Shown here: positions 34,884 to 43,037 of the stretch, in pieces
Numbering within the stretch: position 1 is the stretch's first letter
How the letters are laid out: every line of letters starts with the position of its first letter
Source of the DNA: Bacteroides thetaiotaomicron VPI-5482
GTDB taxonomy: Bacteria > Bacteroidota > Bacteroidia > Bacteroidales > Bacteroidaceae
Assembly: GCF_000011065.1 (NCBI RefSeq)
Contig: NC_004663.1
Location: 1,488,001-1,552,000 of the forward strand
Reading direction: 5' to 3'
Length of the DNA: 64,000 bases
The notes under the pieces: model-generated
Told to the model about the DNA's origin: nothing
The model's database searches: none
What the model saw: only the letters and a program-made list of their open reading frames with translations
Translations under genes and position numbers: made by a program

Positions 34884-35954
34884 ATGAAAACAGCCCTTAT
34901 ATCAGGCATCACCGGACAGGATGGTTCTTATCTTGCCGAATTTCTCTTGCAAAAAGGTTACGAAGTACACGGTATCCTCCGTCGTTCTTCCTCATTCAAT
35001 ACCGGACGTATCGAGCATTTGTACTTTGACGAATGGGTACGCGACATGAAACAGAAACGTACCATCAACCTGCACTACGGCGATATGACGGACTCCAGCT
35101 CACTGATCCGCATCATACAGCAGGTGCAACCGGATGAAATCTACAATCTGGCAGCGCAGAGTCATGTGAAGGTATCATTCGACGTGCCCGAATATACTGC
35201 CGAAGCAGACGCTATCGGCACACTGCGTATGCTCGAAGCCGTACGCATCCTGGGACTGGAAACGAAAACAAGGATATATCAGGCTTCCACCTCCGAGCTT
35301 TTCGGCAAGGTGCAGGAAGTTCCGCAGAAGGAGACGACTCCGTTCTATCCCCGCTCTCCCTACGGAGTGGCAAAGCAGTACGGCTTCTGGATCACCAAGA
35401 ACTACCGTGAAAGCTATGGCATGTTTGCCGTTAACGGCATCTTGTTCAATCACGAAAGCGAACGTCGTGGCGAAACATTCGTTACCCGCAAGATTTCTCT
35501 CGCTGCCGCACGTATCGCGCAAGGCGAGCAGGACAAGCTGTATTTAGGTAATCTGGATGCCCGCCGTGACTGGGGGTATGCGAAAGATTACGTGGAATGT
35601 ATGTGGCTGATTCTTCAGCATGACGTTCCGGAAGATTTCGTAATCGCCACCGGAGAGATGCACACCGTACGCGAATTTGCCACACTGGCATTCAAGGAGG
35701 CAGGCATCGAACTTCGTTGGGAAGGCGAAGGCGTGGACGAAAAGGGTATCGACGTGGCTACCGGAAAAGTATTGGTAGAGGTTGATCCCAAATATTTCCG
35801 TCCGGCAGAAGTGGAACAACTGTTAGGAGATCCTACCAAAGCCCGGACATTGCTGGGATGGAACCCAAGGAAGACATCGTTCGGAGAACTGGTAAGCATC
35901 ATGGTGCGCCATGACATGGAAAAAGTAAGAAGAATGATCGCTACCAAGCACTAA
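34884..35954 (+). CDS. gmd: GDP-mannose 4,6-dehydratase
   Basis: A 356-residue short-chain dehydrogenase/reductase-fold enzyme that makes GDP-4-keto-6-deoxymannose, the first step of GDP-L-fucose synthesis. The NADP site is GITGQDGSYLAEFLL. Characteristic segments are LRRSSSFNTGRIEHL, NLAAQSHVKVSF, the STSELFGKV triad region with YGVAKQYG, NHESERRGETFVTRKI and GNLDARRDWGYAKDYV. fcl follows after 103 bases. In Bacteroides the product feeds fucosylation of capsules and glycoproteins. Confidence 0.97.
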   Translation: MKTALISGITGQDGSYLAEFLLQKGYEVHGILRRSSSFNTGRIEHLYFDEWVRDMKQKRTINLHYGDMTDSSSLIRIIQQVQPDEIYNLAAQSHVKVSFDVPEYTAEADAIGTLRMLEAVRILGLETKTRIYQASTSELFGKVQEVPQKETTPFYPRSPYGVAKQYGFWITKNYRESYGMFAVNGILFNHESERRGETFVTRKISLAAARIAQGEQDKLYLGNLDARRDWGYAKDYVECMWLILQHDVPEDFVIATGEMHTVREFATLAFKEAGIELRWEGEGVDEKGIDVATGKVLVEVDPKYFRPAEVEQLLGDPTKARTLLGWNPRKTSFGELVSIMVRHDMEKVRRMIATKH

Positions 35955-35967
35955 CAGACCTCAAACC

Positions 35968-36040
35968 GAACACGGATTACGCCGATTCAACGATCTTCAT
36001 TTTTTACATGAGATGCGCATAACCGGAGTAATCCGTGTTC
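35968..36040. repeat. Inverted repeat between gmd and fcl
   Basis: A 16-base arm GAACACGGATTACGCC (35968-35983) pairs with 36025-36040 with a couple of mismatches. This could end part of the transcripts or stabilise the gmd message. Confidence 0.65.
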
Positions 36041-36057
36041 ATATATGATACTTAATC

Positions 36058-37128
36058 ATGGAAAAGAATGCAAAAATCTATGTAGCAGGGCATCACGGTT
36101 TGGTGGGTTCTGCTATCTGGAAGAATTTACAGGATAAGGGATATACCAATCTGATCGGGCGTACGCATCAAGAACTGGATTTGCTCGACGGTGTAGCTGT
36201 CCGCCGTTTTTTCGACGAAGAGCAACCGGAGTATGTGTTTCTGGCTGCTGCATTCGTAGGCGGCATCATGGCAAACAGTATTTATCGTGCCGACTTCATT
36301 TATAAGAACCTGCAAATACAGCAGAACGTCATCGGTGAAAGTTTCCGTCATAACGTCCGGAAACTGCTGTTTCTGGGCAGCACCTGCATCTATCCGCGTG
36401 ACGCCGAACAGCCGATGAAAGAAGAAGTCCTGCTGACTTCACCACTGGAATACACAAATGAGCCATACGCCATCGCCAAGATCGCCGGACTGAAAATGTG
36501 CGAGAGCTTCAACCTGCAATACGGCACGAATTACATCGCCGTGATGCCGACCAACTTATACGGTCCGAATGATAATTTTGACTTGGAACGCAGCCATGTC
36601 CTGCCTGCCATGATCCGTAAGATTCATCTTGCGCACTGTCTGAAGGAAGGAGACTGGGAAGCTGTCCGCAAGGATATGAACCAACGTCCTGTAGAAGGCG
36701 TCAATGGCGACAGCCCCAAGGCGGACATTCTGAATATCCTCCGCAAATACGGTATCAGCGAAACGGAAGTGACTCTGTGGGGCACGGGAACTCCCCTGCG
36801 CGAGTTTCTCTGGAGCGAAGAAATGGCCGACGCCAGTGTATTCGTAATGGAACACGTGGACTTCAAAGATACCTACAAAGAAGGTGACAAGGATATCCGC
36901 AACTGCCATATCAACATCGGAACGGGAAAGGAAATCACCATCCGCCAACTCGCCGAACGAATTGTAGAAACGGTAGGCTATCAAGGCAAACTAACCTTCG
37001 ACAGCAGCAAACCGGACGGCACTATGCGCAAACTGACCGATCCGTCCAAACTACACTCTTTGGGATGGCATCACAAAATAGAAATAGAGGAAGGAGTACG
37101 GAGAATGTACGAATGGTACTTGAAATAA
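36058..37128 (+). CDS. fcl: GDP-L-fucose synthase
   Basis: A 356-residue SDR-fold epimerase/reductase that converts GDP-4-keto-6-deoxymannose to GDP-L-fucose with NADPH. Seen are GHHGLVGSAIWKNL, the AAAFVGGIMAN motif, the SSTCIYPRDA-type catalytic serine region (LGSTCIYPRDA), YTNEPYAIAKIAGLKMCE with the Tyr/Lys pair, and NLYGPNDNFD. It is about 40 residues longer than the E. coli enzyme because of an insertion around WEAVRKDMNQRPVEGVNGDSPK, a feature I associate with Bacteroidales homologues. It pairs with gmd. Confidence 0.96.
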   Translation: MEKNAKIYVAGHHGLVGSAIWKNLQDKGYTNLIGRTHQELDLLDGVAVRRFFDEEQPEYVFLAAAFVGGIMANSIYRADFIYKNLQIQQNVIGESFRHNVRKLLFLGSTCIYPRDAEQPMKEEVLLTSPLEYTNEPYAIAKIAGLKMCESFNLQYGTNYIAVMPTNLYGPNDNFDLERSHVLPAMIRKIHLAHCLKEGDWEAVRKDMNQRPVEGVNGDSPKADILNILRKYGISETEVTLWGTGTPLREFLWSEEMADASVFVMEHVDFKDTYKEGDKDIRNCHINIGTGKEITIRQLAERIVETVGYQGKLTFDSSKPDGTMRKLTDPSKLHSLGWHHKIEIEEGVRRMYEWYLK

Positions 37129-37164
37129 ATTCAAAAAGAACTATCCGCATTGGGGCTGACTAAA

Positions 37165-37336
37165 AAGTCGGTAGTATCTACATTCTCCTCCTTCGGGAAG
37201 GAGGAGTGGTCGAAGACCGAGGTGGTAGGTGAACACATAAACTAATAATAATAAATTAAGTTATATGCTTACCTACCACCTCCCCCTACGGGTACTCCTC
37301 CTTCCCGAAGGAGGAGAAGTAAGACACTACCGACTT
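37165..37336. repeat. Multi-branched palindromic element
   Basis: Outer arms AAGTCGGTAGT (37165-37175) and its complement (37326-37336) enclose two copies of the perfect palindrome CTCCTCCTTC/GAAGGAGGAG (37185-37206 and 37296-37317). An inner stem GGTGGTAGGT (37221-37230) pairs with 37271-37280. Confidence 0.85.
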
Positions 37337-37697
37337 CTAATTCAGCTCATTAGGAACAGACTGAAAACAACCGGTTTTTCGGATTAATCCATGTTAATGA
37401 CTGCGACATGCATTGTGGACTGTCTTAACAAGCATTGTTAATGACATTACCATGCATTCTTATCGACCCTAACAAGCATTGATAACTTCCTTTTCTTATA
37501 GAGAGAACAGTAATGTCATCTGTAAGGAACAATCGTGCCACAGGCCGGAAACACTTGTGCCAAAGGCGTGGCACAACTCCTTCCCCTATACTTCCCAACA
37601 CTTTTCCCATACTTCCACATCTTAGTCCCTTATTACCCCAAGACTCCCCATTTCCAAAAATTCTTCATTCTTAATTCTTCATTCTTAATTTAATTAC

Positions 37698-37705
37698 TAT
37701 ATTTG
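37698..37705 (+). promoter_or_regulatory. -7 promoter box for the acyl-CoA ligase gene
   Basis: TATATTTG lies 29 bases before ATG 37735. Confidence 0.55.
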
Positions 37706-37734
37706 CACAATTTAATACCAAATGTGCAAAAACA

Positions 37735-39393
37735 ATGGAAAAGAGTTTTATAGCTTACATTGAAAATAGTATCAAGAACAATTGGGACTTAGACGCCCTG
37801 ACAGATTATAAGGGAGCCACCCTTCAGTATAAAGACGTTGCTCGAAAAATCGAAAAACTCCATATCATCTTTGAAGAAAGCGGAATCCGCAAGGGAGACA
37901 AAATCGCCGTTTGCGGCCGAAACAGTTCCCATTGGGGAGTCACTTTCCTCGCCACACTGACGTATGGAGCAGTCATCGTCCCCATCCTTCACGAGTTCAA
38001 GGCGGACAATGTGCACAACATCGTCAACCACTCCGAAGCCAAATTACTATTTGTAGGAGACATGGTGTGGGAAAACCTCAACGAATCGGCAATGCCCCTG
38101 CTGGAAGGTATTCTGATGATGAACGACTTCACCTTACTGGTATCACGCAGCGAACGCTTGACGCACGCACGTGAACATCTGAACGAAATGTTCGGCAAGA
38201 AATATCCGAAGAACTTCCGCAAAGAACACATCGAATACCATAAGGATGAACCCGAAGAACTGGCAGTAATCAACTACACGTCCGGCACAACGAGCTACTC
38301 AAAAGGAGTCATGCTCCCCTACCGCAGCCTCTGGTCGAACACCAAGTTCGCGTATGAAGTGCTCGAACTGAAAGCCGGAGACAAGATCGTCTCCATGCTT
38401 CCTATGGCACATATGTACGGACTGGCCTTCGAGTTCCTCTATGAGTTCTCCGTCGGCTGCCATATCTACTTCCTCACCCGTATGCCGAGTCCGAAGATTA
38501 TCTTCCAGGCATTCGAAGAAGTAAAACCGAATCTCATCGTCGCCGTTCCACTCATCATCGAAAAGATTATCAAGAAGAGCGTACTCCCGAAACTGGAAAC
38601 GCCGACCATGAAAATCTTACTCAAAGTACCCATCATCAACGACAAGATAAAAGCAACCATACGCGAAGAAATGATCAAAGCGTTCGGTGGAAACTTCAGA
38701 GAAATCATCGTAGGTGGAGCAGCTTTCAACCAGGAGGTGGAACAATTCCTTAAAATGATAGACTTCCCTTATACAGTAGGCTACGGCATGACAGAATGCG
38801 GTCCGATCATCTGCTACGAAGACTGGACAAGATTCAAGCCGGGTTCGTGCGGAAAAGCCGCGCCGCGTATGGACGTACGGGTGCTGTCTTCCGATCCGGA
38901 AAATATCGTTGGCGAAATCGTCTGCAAAGGGCCTAACGTAATGCTGGGATATTACAAGAACAGCGAAGCGACAGAAGCAGTGATCGACAAAGACGGCTGG
39001 CTGCACACAGGCGACCTCGCCTTGATGGACGCCGAAGGCAATATCACCATCAAGGGACGCAGCAAGAACCTGTTGCTCAGCGCCAGCGGACAGAACATCT
39101 ACCCCGAAGAAATCGAAGATAAACTGAACAATCTGCCATACGTATCGGAAAGCATCATCGTACAGCAGAACGAGAAACTCGTCGGACTGGTTTATCCGGA
39201 CTTTGACGAAGCATTCGCCCATGGTCTGAAGAATGAGGACATCGAACGGGTAATGGAAGAAAACCGCGTAGCACTGAACGCCATGTTACCGGCATACAGC
39301 CAAATACTAAAAATGAAGATATATCCCGAAGAATTTGAAAAGACCCCGAAGAAGAGCATCAAACGCTATCTGTATCAGGAAGCGAAAGGATAA
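37735..39393 (+). CDS. AMP-binding long-chain fatty acid--CoA ligase
   Basis: A 552-residue adenylate-forming enzyme activating a fatty acid with ATP and CoA. The P-loop-like motif is INYTSGTTSYSKGVMLPY, the second motif GYGMTECGPI, the third HTGDLALMDAEGNITIKGRSK, and the C-terminal catalytic lysine lies in EKTPKKSIKRYLY. It is somewhat shorter than FadD (about 560-600). Chain length specificity cannot be read. The following repeat-protein gene starts 63 bases later on the same strand and may be co-transcribed. Confidence 0.9.
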   Translation: MEKSFIAYIENSIKNNWDLDALTDYKGATLQYKDVARKIEKLHIIFEESGIRKGDKIAVCGRNSSHWGVTFLATLTYGAVIVPILHEFKADNVHNIVNHSEAKLLFVGDMVWENLNESAMPLLEGILMMNDFTLLVSRSERLTHAREHLNEMFGKKYPKNFRKEHIEYHKDEPEELAVINYTSGTTSYSKGVMLPYRSLWSNTKFAYEVLELKAGDKIVSMLPMAHMYGLAFEFLYEFSVGCHIYFLTRMPSPKIIFQAFEEVKPNLIVAVPLIIEKIIKKSVLPKLETPTMKILLKVPIINDKIKATIREEMIKAFGGNFREIIVGGAAFNQEVEQFLKMIDFPYTVGYGMTECGPIICYEDWTRFKPGSCGKAAPRMDVRVLSSDPENIVGEIVCKGPNVMLGYYKNSEATEAVIDKDGWLHTGDLALMDAEGNITIKGRSKNLLLSASGQNIYPEEIEDKLNNLPYVSESIIVQQNEKLVGLVYPDFDEAFAHGLKNEDIERVMEENRVALNAMLPAYSQILKMKIYPEEFEKTPKKSIKRYLYQEAKG

Positions 39394-39456
39394 AGGAAGT
39401 GAAGGATTAAGGGAATACTCTGTGAACCTAAACTGAAAAAAAGAGTTATAATAAAG

Positions 39457-40605
39457 ATGAAGATAATAAAGACAATATTCACGGCAGCTGTTCTGATGGC
39501 TGCCGTTTGTTTGCCGGCACAGAACAAGAGTGCGGGCATCAACCTTTCCTTATGGAAAGACATCTGCACACAGCCGTATGACAGCACTCAGACGACTTAT
39601 GTAAACCTCGGTCTGCTGTCTACGCTGAACCGTCTCAACGGCGTTGGCATCAACGCGCTGGGAAGCGTCATTCATGGAGATATGAACGGAGTACAGATCA
39701 CAGGATTAGCCAATCTTGCCGGTGGTACGATGCGGGGTGTTCAGATAGCGGGTGTCAGCAATATCAGCGGAAACAACACCGTAGGGCTTTCCGCCGCCGG
39801 ACTAGTGAATATCACAGGCGACGGCTCAAAGGGGGTCATTATTTCGGGACTTACCGGCATCGGTGGAGACAACAACTCGGGAGTAATGATAAGCGGTCTG
39901 ATGAATGTGACGGGAAACATGGCTTCGGGATTTCAGTTTTCCGGCGTGTCAAATATCACGGGACAGAGTTTCAACGGTATGATGACTTCCGGACTCTTGA
40001 ATGTGGTAGGCGAAAACATGAACGGTCTGCAGATTGCCGGTATCGCCAATATCACCGCAAAAGACCTGAATGGCGCACAGATCGGGTTATGCAACTATGC
40101 GACGAAGGCTCATGGCTTTCAGATCGGTCTGGTCAATTACTACAGGGAAGATATGAAAGGATTACAACTCGGCCTCGTGAACGCGAATCCCGATACAAGA
40201 ATACAAATGATGGTATATGGCGGTAACGTCACGCCCGCCAACATAGGAGTGCGTTTCAAGAACCAACTGTTTTATACGATCTTGGGAGTGGGTGCATTCG
40301 ATCAGAATCTGAACGATAAATTTTCTATCAGCACGTCTTACCGTGCCGGATTGGCGGTACCTGTTTACAAAGGTTTGTCCATTAGCGGTGACCTCGGATT
40401 CCAGCATATAGAAACGTGCTCCAACAAGGGTGAAGTGATTCCCCGACGCCTTTATGGATTGCAGGCACGAGCGAATCTGGAATATCAGATCAGCAAGAAA
40501 TTCGGCATCTTTGCCACCGGTGGTTACGGACTGACACGGTATTACAACAAATCCGGTAATTTCGATAAAGGAGCGATCATAGAAGCAGGTATTGTCCTCT
40601 TCTAA
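39457..40605 (+). CDS. Surface repeat protein with nine 16-residue repeats (LA_2272-type)
   Basis: A 382-residue secreted protein with a signal peptide ending near CLPAQ. Residues 62-205 consist of nine consecutive 16-residue units of the pattern G-V-Q-I-x-G-L-x-N-I-x-G-x-x-x-x (for example GVQITGLANLAGGTMR, GVQIAGVSNISGNNTV). Shorter variants follow (GAQIGLCNYATKAH, GFQIGLVNYYREDMK). Such regular G/N repeats resemble the LA_2272 surface repeats and probably form a beta-solenoid-like stack. The C-terminal 140 residues look like outer-membrane beta-strands ending in Phe. It is probably an outer-membrane protein of unknown role. Confidence 0.8.
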   Translation: MKIIKTIFTAAVLMAAVCLPAQNKSAGINLSLWKDICTQPYDSTQTTYVNLGLLSTLNRLNGVGINALGSVIHGDMNGVQITGLANLAGGTMRGVQIAGVSNISGNNTVGLSAAGLVNITGDGSKGVIISGLTGIGGDNNSGVMISGLMNVTGNMASGFQFSGVSNITGQSFNGMMTSGLLNVVGENMNGLQIAGIANITAKDLNGAQIGLCNYATKAHGFQIGLVNYYREDMKGLQLGLVNANPDTRIQMMVYGGNVTPANIGVRFKNQLFYTILGVGAFDQNLNDKFSISTSYRAGLAVPVYKGLSISGDLGFQHIETCSNKGEVIPRRLYGLQARANLEYQISKKFGIFATGGYGLTRYYNKSGNFDKGAIIEAGIVLF

Positions 40606-40611
40606 GGCTGA

Positions 40612-40928
40612 TTAATAAGTAATAGGTAATAAGTATTAAGTATTAGGTAATAAGTATTAGGTAATAAGTATTAGGTATTAACCGTAGCTATCATTTAGAG
40701 GTATATCTATCTGTCATTCAAAGTTTTCATCACTTTATCAAAGTGAAACAATTCGATAATGACGAGCATAAGTATCTGTCATCCTGAGCTTGTCGAAGGA
40801 TCTCCTCTTTTGTAGTCACAAAGAAGAGATTCTTCCTCCTTACAGTCGTCTGAATGACAGACAGATGCGTCTCTAAATGGCAGCTACGGTTAATACCTAA
40901 TACTTAATACTTATTACCTATTACTTAT
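40612..40928. repeat. Large inverted repeat composite of TAAGTATTAGG arrays
   Basis: The left arm (about 40612-40702) is an array of TAAGTATTAGG units followed by TTAACCGTAGCT (40678-40689) and CATTTAGAG. The right arm (about 40871-40928) is its reverse complement, with AGCTACGGTTAA at 40882-40893. The centre contains a second inverted repeat with GTCATCCTGAG...GAAGGATCTC and ...GAATGACAG, a widely dispersed bacterial intergenic sequence type. No gene lies in these 323 bases. Confidence 0.85.
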
Positions 40929-42923
40929 TTATACTTTCTCTTTAATCAACCCGATGCGATAAGCCACAAGCAACTTCTTCAAATCCTGAATCTGCGTCAC
41001 AAGTTCCTTCCCTTTATCGGTGTCTTTCACCATCATCCGTTGCGAATTGAACTCCAGTACAAAGTTGGTTGACTTGATATCCAACCCTTCTTCAATGGCT
41101 TTCTGCCTGGACTGGAACGGCTCGTGCTGCACCAACTGCATCCCGTGAGAATGGTAAACAAGCGTATAGCCCGCAATTCCCGTCTCCGGCTGATAGGCTT
41201 TGGAAAATCCTCCGTCAATAACGAACAATTTGCCATTTGCCTTCATCGGCTGTTCTCCTTGAATAGTCTTTACAGGCACATGACCATTGATGATATGAGA
41301 ATGAGGTCCCAATGCCCCGAACTCATCTAATATCTGATCGCAGATATCTTCACGATTGCGAAGCGTGTAGTAATATCCCTTCTTTTCCTTTTGTATCTCC
41401 TTGTCTTCCAGAAAATAGCGTTCGAAAGTCGCCATCTTATCCTTATCAAACAGAGGAGCTTCCGGACCACACCACATATACCAGATATAGTCCATCGCAA
41501 ATTCTTTATCATCCTCTCCTTCTTCATCAAAGTATGCAGTACGAATCAGCTGATCGGCCTTATCGAGCAACTTGCGTCCCCAATACTCCTTGCCACGTAT
41601 CTTGACATGCTTGAAACTGCCATCCTCATTCAAAGGTACCGAAGCATGATAAAGAAGATTGGAATTGGAAACCAGATACATTCCGCCATACGTAAACAGG
41701 CAACGCATGTGCTTCTTCAACTTCTCGCTATTCATAAACGAATAGTGAATCTTTTCCACAAGTTCCCGTTCTTCGTCGGTCAGTCGATAAGGATCGGCAG
41801 GGTCTACGGTCGGAAAGTTTGTGTCACGCAGGGCATATTCTTTGCCTTCATACACAAAAACTCCACGCTCAAAATCGATCTTCTCCAACAGCTTCCGGTT
41901 ACTCATCCCGAACTCCGGACGACGGTCTATTATTTCAGCTTCCAGCTTAAACTGGATGATCGTAATCGCCTTGTGCATCTGGGTGATCAGACGCAAAGTC
42001 TTCTCATTGTAATTGGTGTCGGCAAAATTCATCTTCGGCATAAAGATGGTACACGGATCATCGGCATAAGTATCCATGGCAAAAGTTGCCAGAGGAAGCA
42101 GATTGATTCCATAACCGTCTTCAAGAGTACCCAGATTGCCGTAGCGCATGGACATACGGATCACGTTGGCTATGCAACTGTCATTGCCGGAAGCGGCTCC
42201 CATCCACAGGATATCGTGGTTGCCCCATTGAATGTCGAAGTTGTGGTAATTGCACAAAGTATCCATGATGATGTGCGCTCCGGGACCACGGTCGTATATA
42301 TCACCCACAATATGAAGAGAATCAATAGTCAGACGCTGAATCAGATTACACATGGCTATAATAAAGTCATCCGCCCGCTTGGTAGAGATTATGGTGCTGA
42401 TGATGACATTGATATATGCGTGCTTATTCGGCTCGACAGACGTTTCGTGCAGTAATTCCTGAATGATGTAAGAGAACTCTGCGGGCAAGGATTTTCGAAC
42501 TTTGGAACGGGTATATTTGGAAGATACATTCTGACAAACCTTCACCAACTGGTTCAGAGTGATCAGATACCAGTCGTCCAGATCCTTCTCGCGGGCTTTT
42601 ACCAGCTGAATTTTCTCTTCCGGATAATAGATCAACGTGCAGAGTTCTTTCTTCTCCGCTTCGCGCAGGGTATTGCCGAAAATCTCGTTCACTTTGCGTT
42701 TTACCGCACCCGAAGCATTCTTTAACACATGTTGGAAGGCTTCGTATTCACCGTGTATGTCTGTCAAGAAATGCTCCGTTCCTTTAGGCAGATTCAGGAT
42801 AGCCTCCAGATTAATAATTTCCGTACTTGCATCGGCAATAGTAGGAAAACTCCGGGAAAGCAACTGCAAGTAGCGGAGATCGCCAACTATGCTTTCAGGA
42901 GTTATATTACTTTGAGCAGTCAT
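40929..42923 (-). CDS. fbp: Class III fructose-1,6-bisphosphatase
   Basis: A 664-residue Firmicutes/Bacteroides-type gluconeogenic phosphatase, much longer than class I or II enzymes. Calcineurin-like metal-site motifs are visible: DIHGEYEAFQHVL, VGDIYDRGPGAHIIMD, WGNHDILWMGAASGN and NGHVPVKTIQGEQP. It hydrolyses fructose 1,6-bisphosphate to fructose 6-phosphate. The 3' end abuts a TAAGTAATAGG array; the stop codon is 2 bases from it. Confidence 0.95.
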   Translation of the reverse strand: MTAQSNITPESIVGDLRYLQLLSRSFPTIADASTEIINLEAILNLPKGTEHFLTDIHGEYEAFQHVLKNASGAVKRKVNEIFGNTLREAEKKELCTLIYYPEEKIQLVKAREKDLDDWYLITLNQLVKVCQNVSSKYTRSKVRKSLPAEFSYIIQELLHETSVEPNKHAYINVIISTIISTKRADDFIIAMCNLIQRLTIDSLHIVGDIYDRGPGAHIIMDTLCNYHNFDIQWGNHDILWMGAASGNDSCIANVIRMSMRYGNLGTLEDGYGINLLPLATFAMDTYADDPCTIFMPKMNFADTNYNEKTLRLITQMHKAITIIQFKLEAEIIDRRPEFGMSNRKLLEKIDFERGVFVYEGKEYALRDTNFPTVDPADPYRLTDEERELVEKIHYSFMNSEKLKKHMRCLFTYGGMYLVSNSNLLYHASVPLNEDGSFKHVKIRGKEYWGRKLLDKADQLIRTAYFDEEGEDDKEFAMDYIWYMWCGPEAPLFDKDKMATFERYFLEDKEIQKEKKGYYYTLRNREDICDQILDEFGALGPHSHIINGHVPVKTIQGEQPMKANGKLFVIDGGFSKAYQPETGIAGYTLVYHSHGMQLVQHEPFQSRQKAIEEGLDIKSTNFVLEFNSQRMMVKDTDKGKELVTQIQDLKKLLVAYRIGLIKEKV

Positions 42924-43037
42924 TATATGTACTATTTTACTATTTACAATATGCTATTTATCGACTTATCGTTTATCGCTATAAATATAACGATTTATCA
43001 TCTACTTATTACAAATTCCAGCCTTTAATGTTCATCG

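Larger units (their letters stand above)
37129..37734. other. 606-base intergenic region with palindromic element, no gene
   Basis: It contains the large palindrome at 37165-37336, two imperfect copies of CATGCATT...AACAAGCATTG near 37408-37482, and short TTCTTCATTCTTAAT repeats near 37664-37690. The acyl-CoA ligase promoter is at its end. No reading frame looks protein-like. Confidence 0.7.

Noticed and set aside
33689..34912. 407-codon minus-strand frame antisense to the SDF symporter
   Set aside because: The translation is extremely His/Gln/Arg-rich and resembles no protein; the sense strand encodes a clear transporter.
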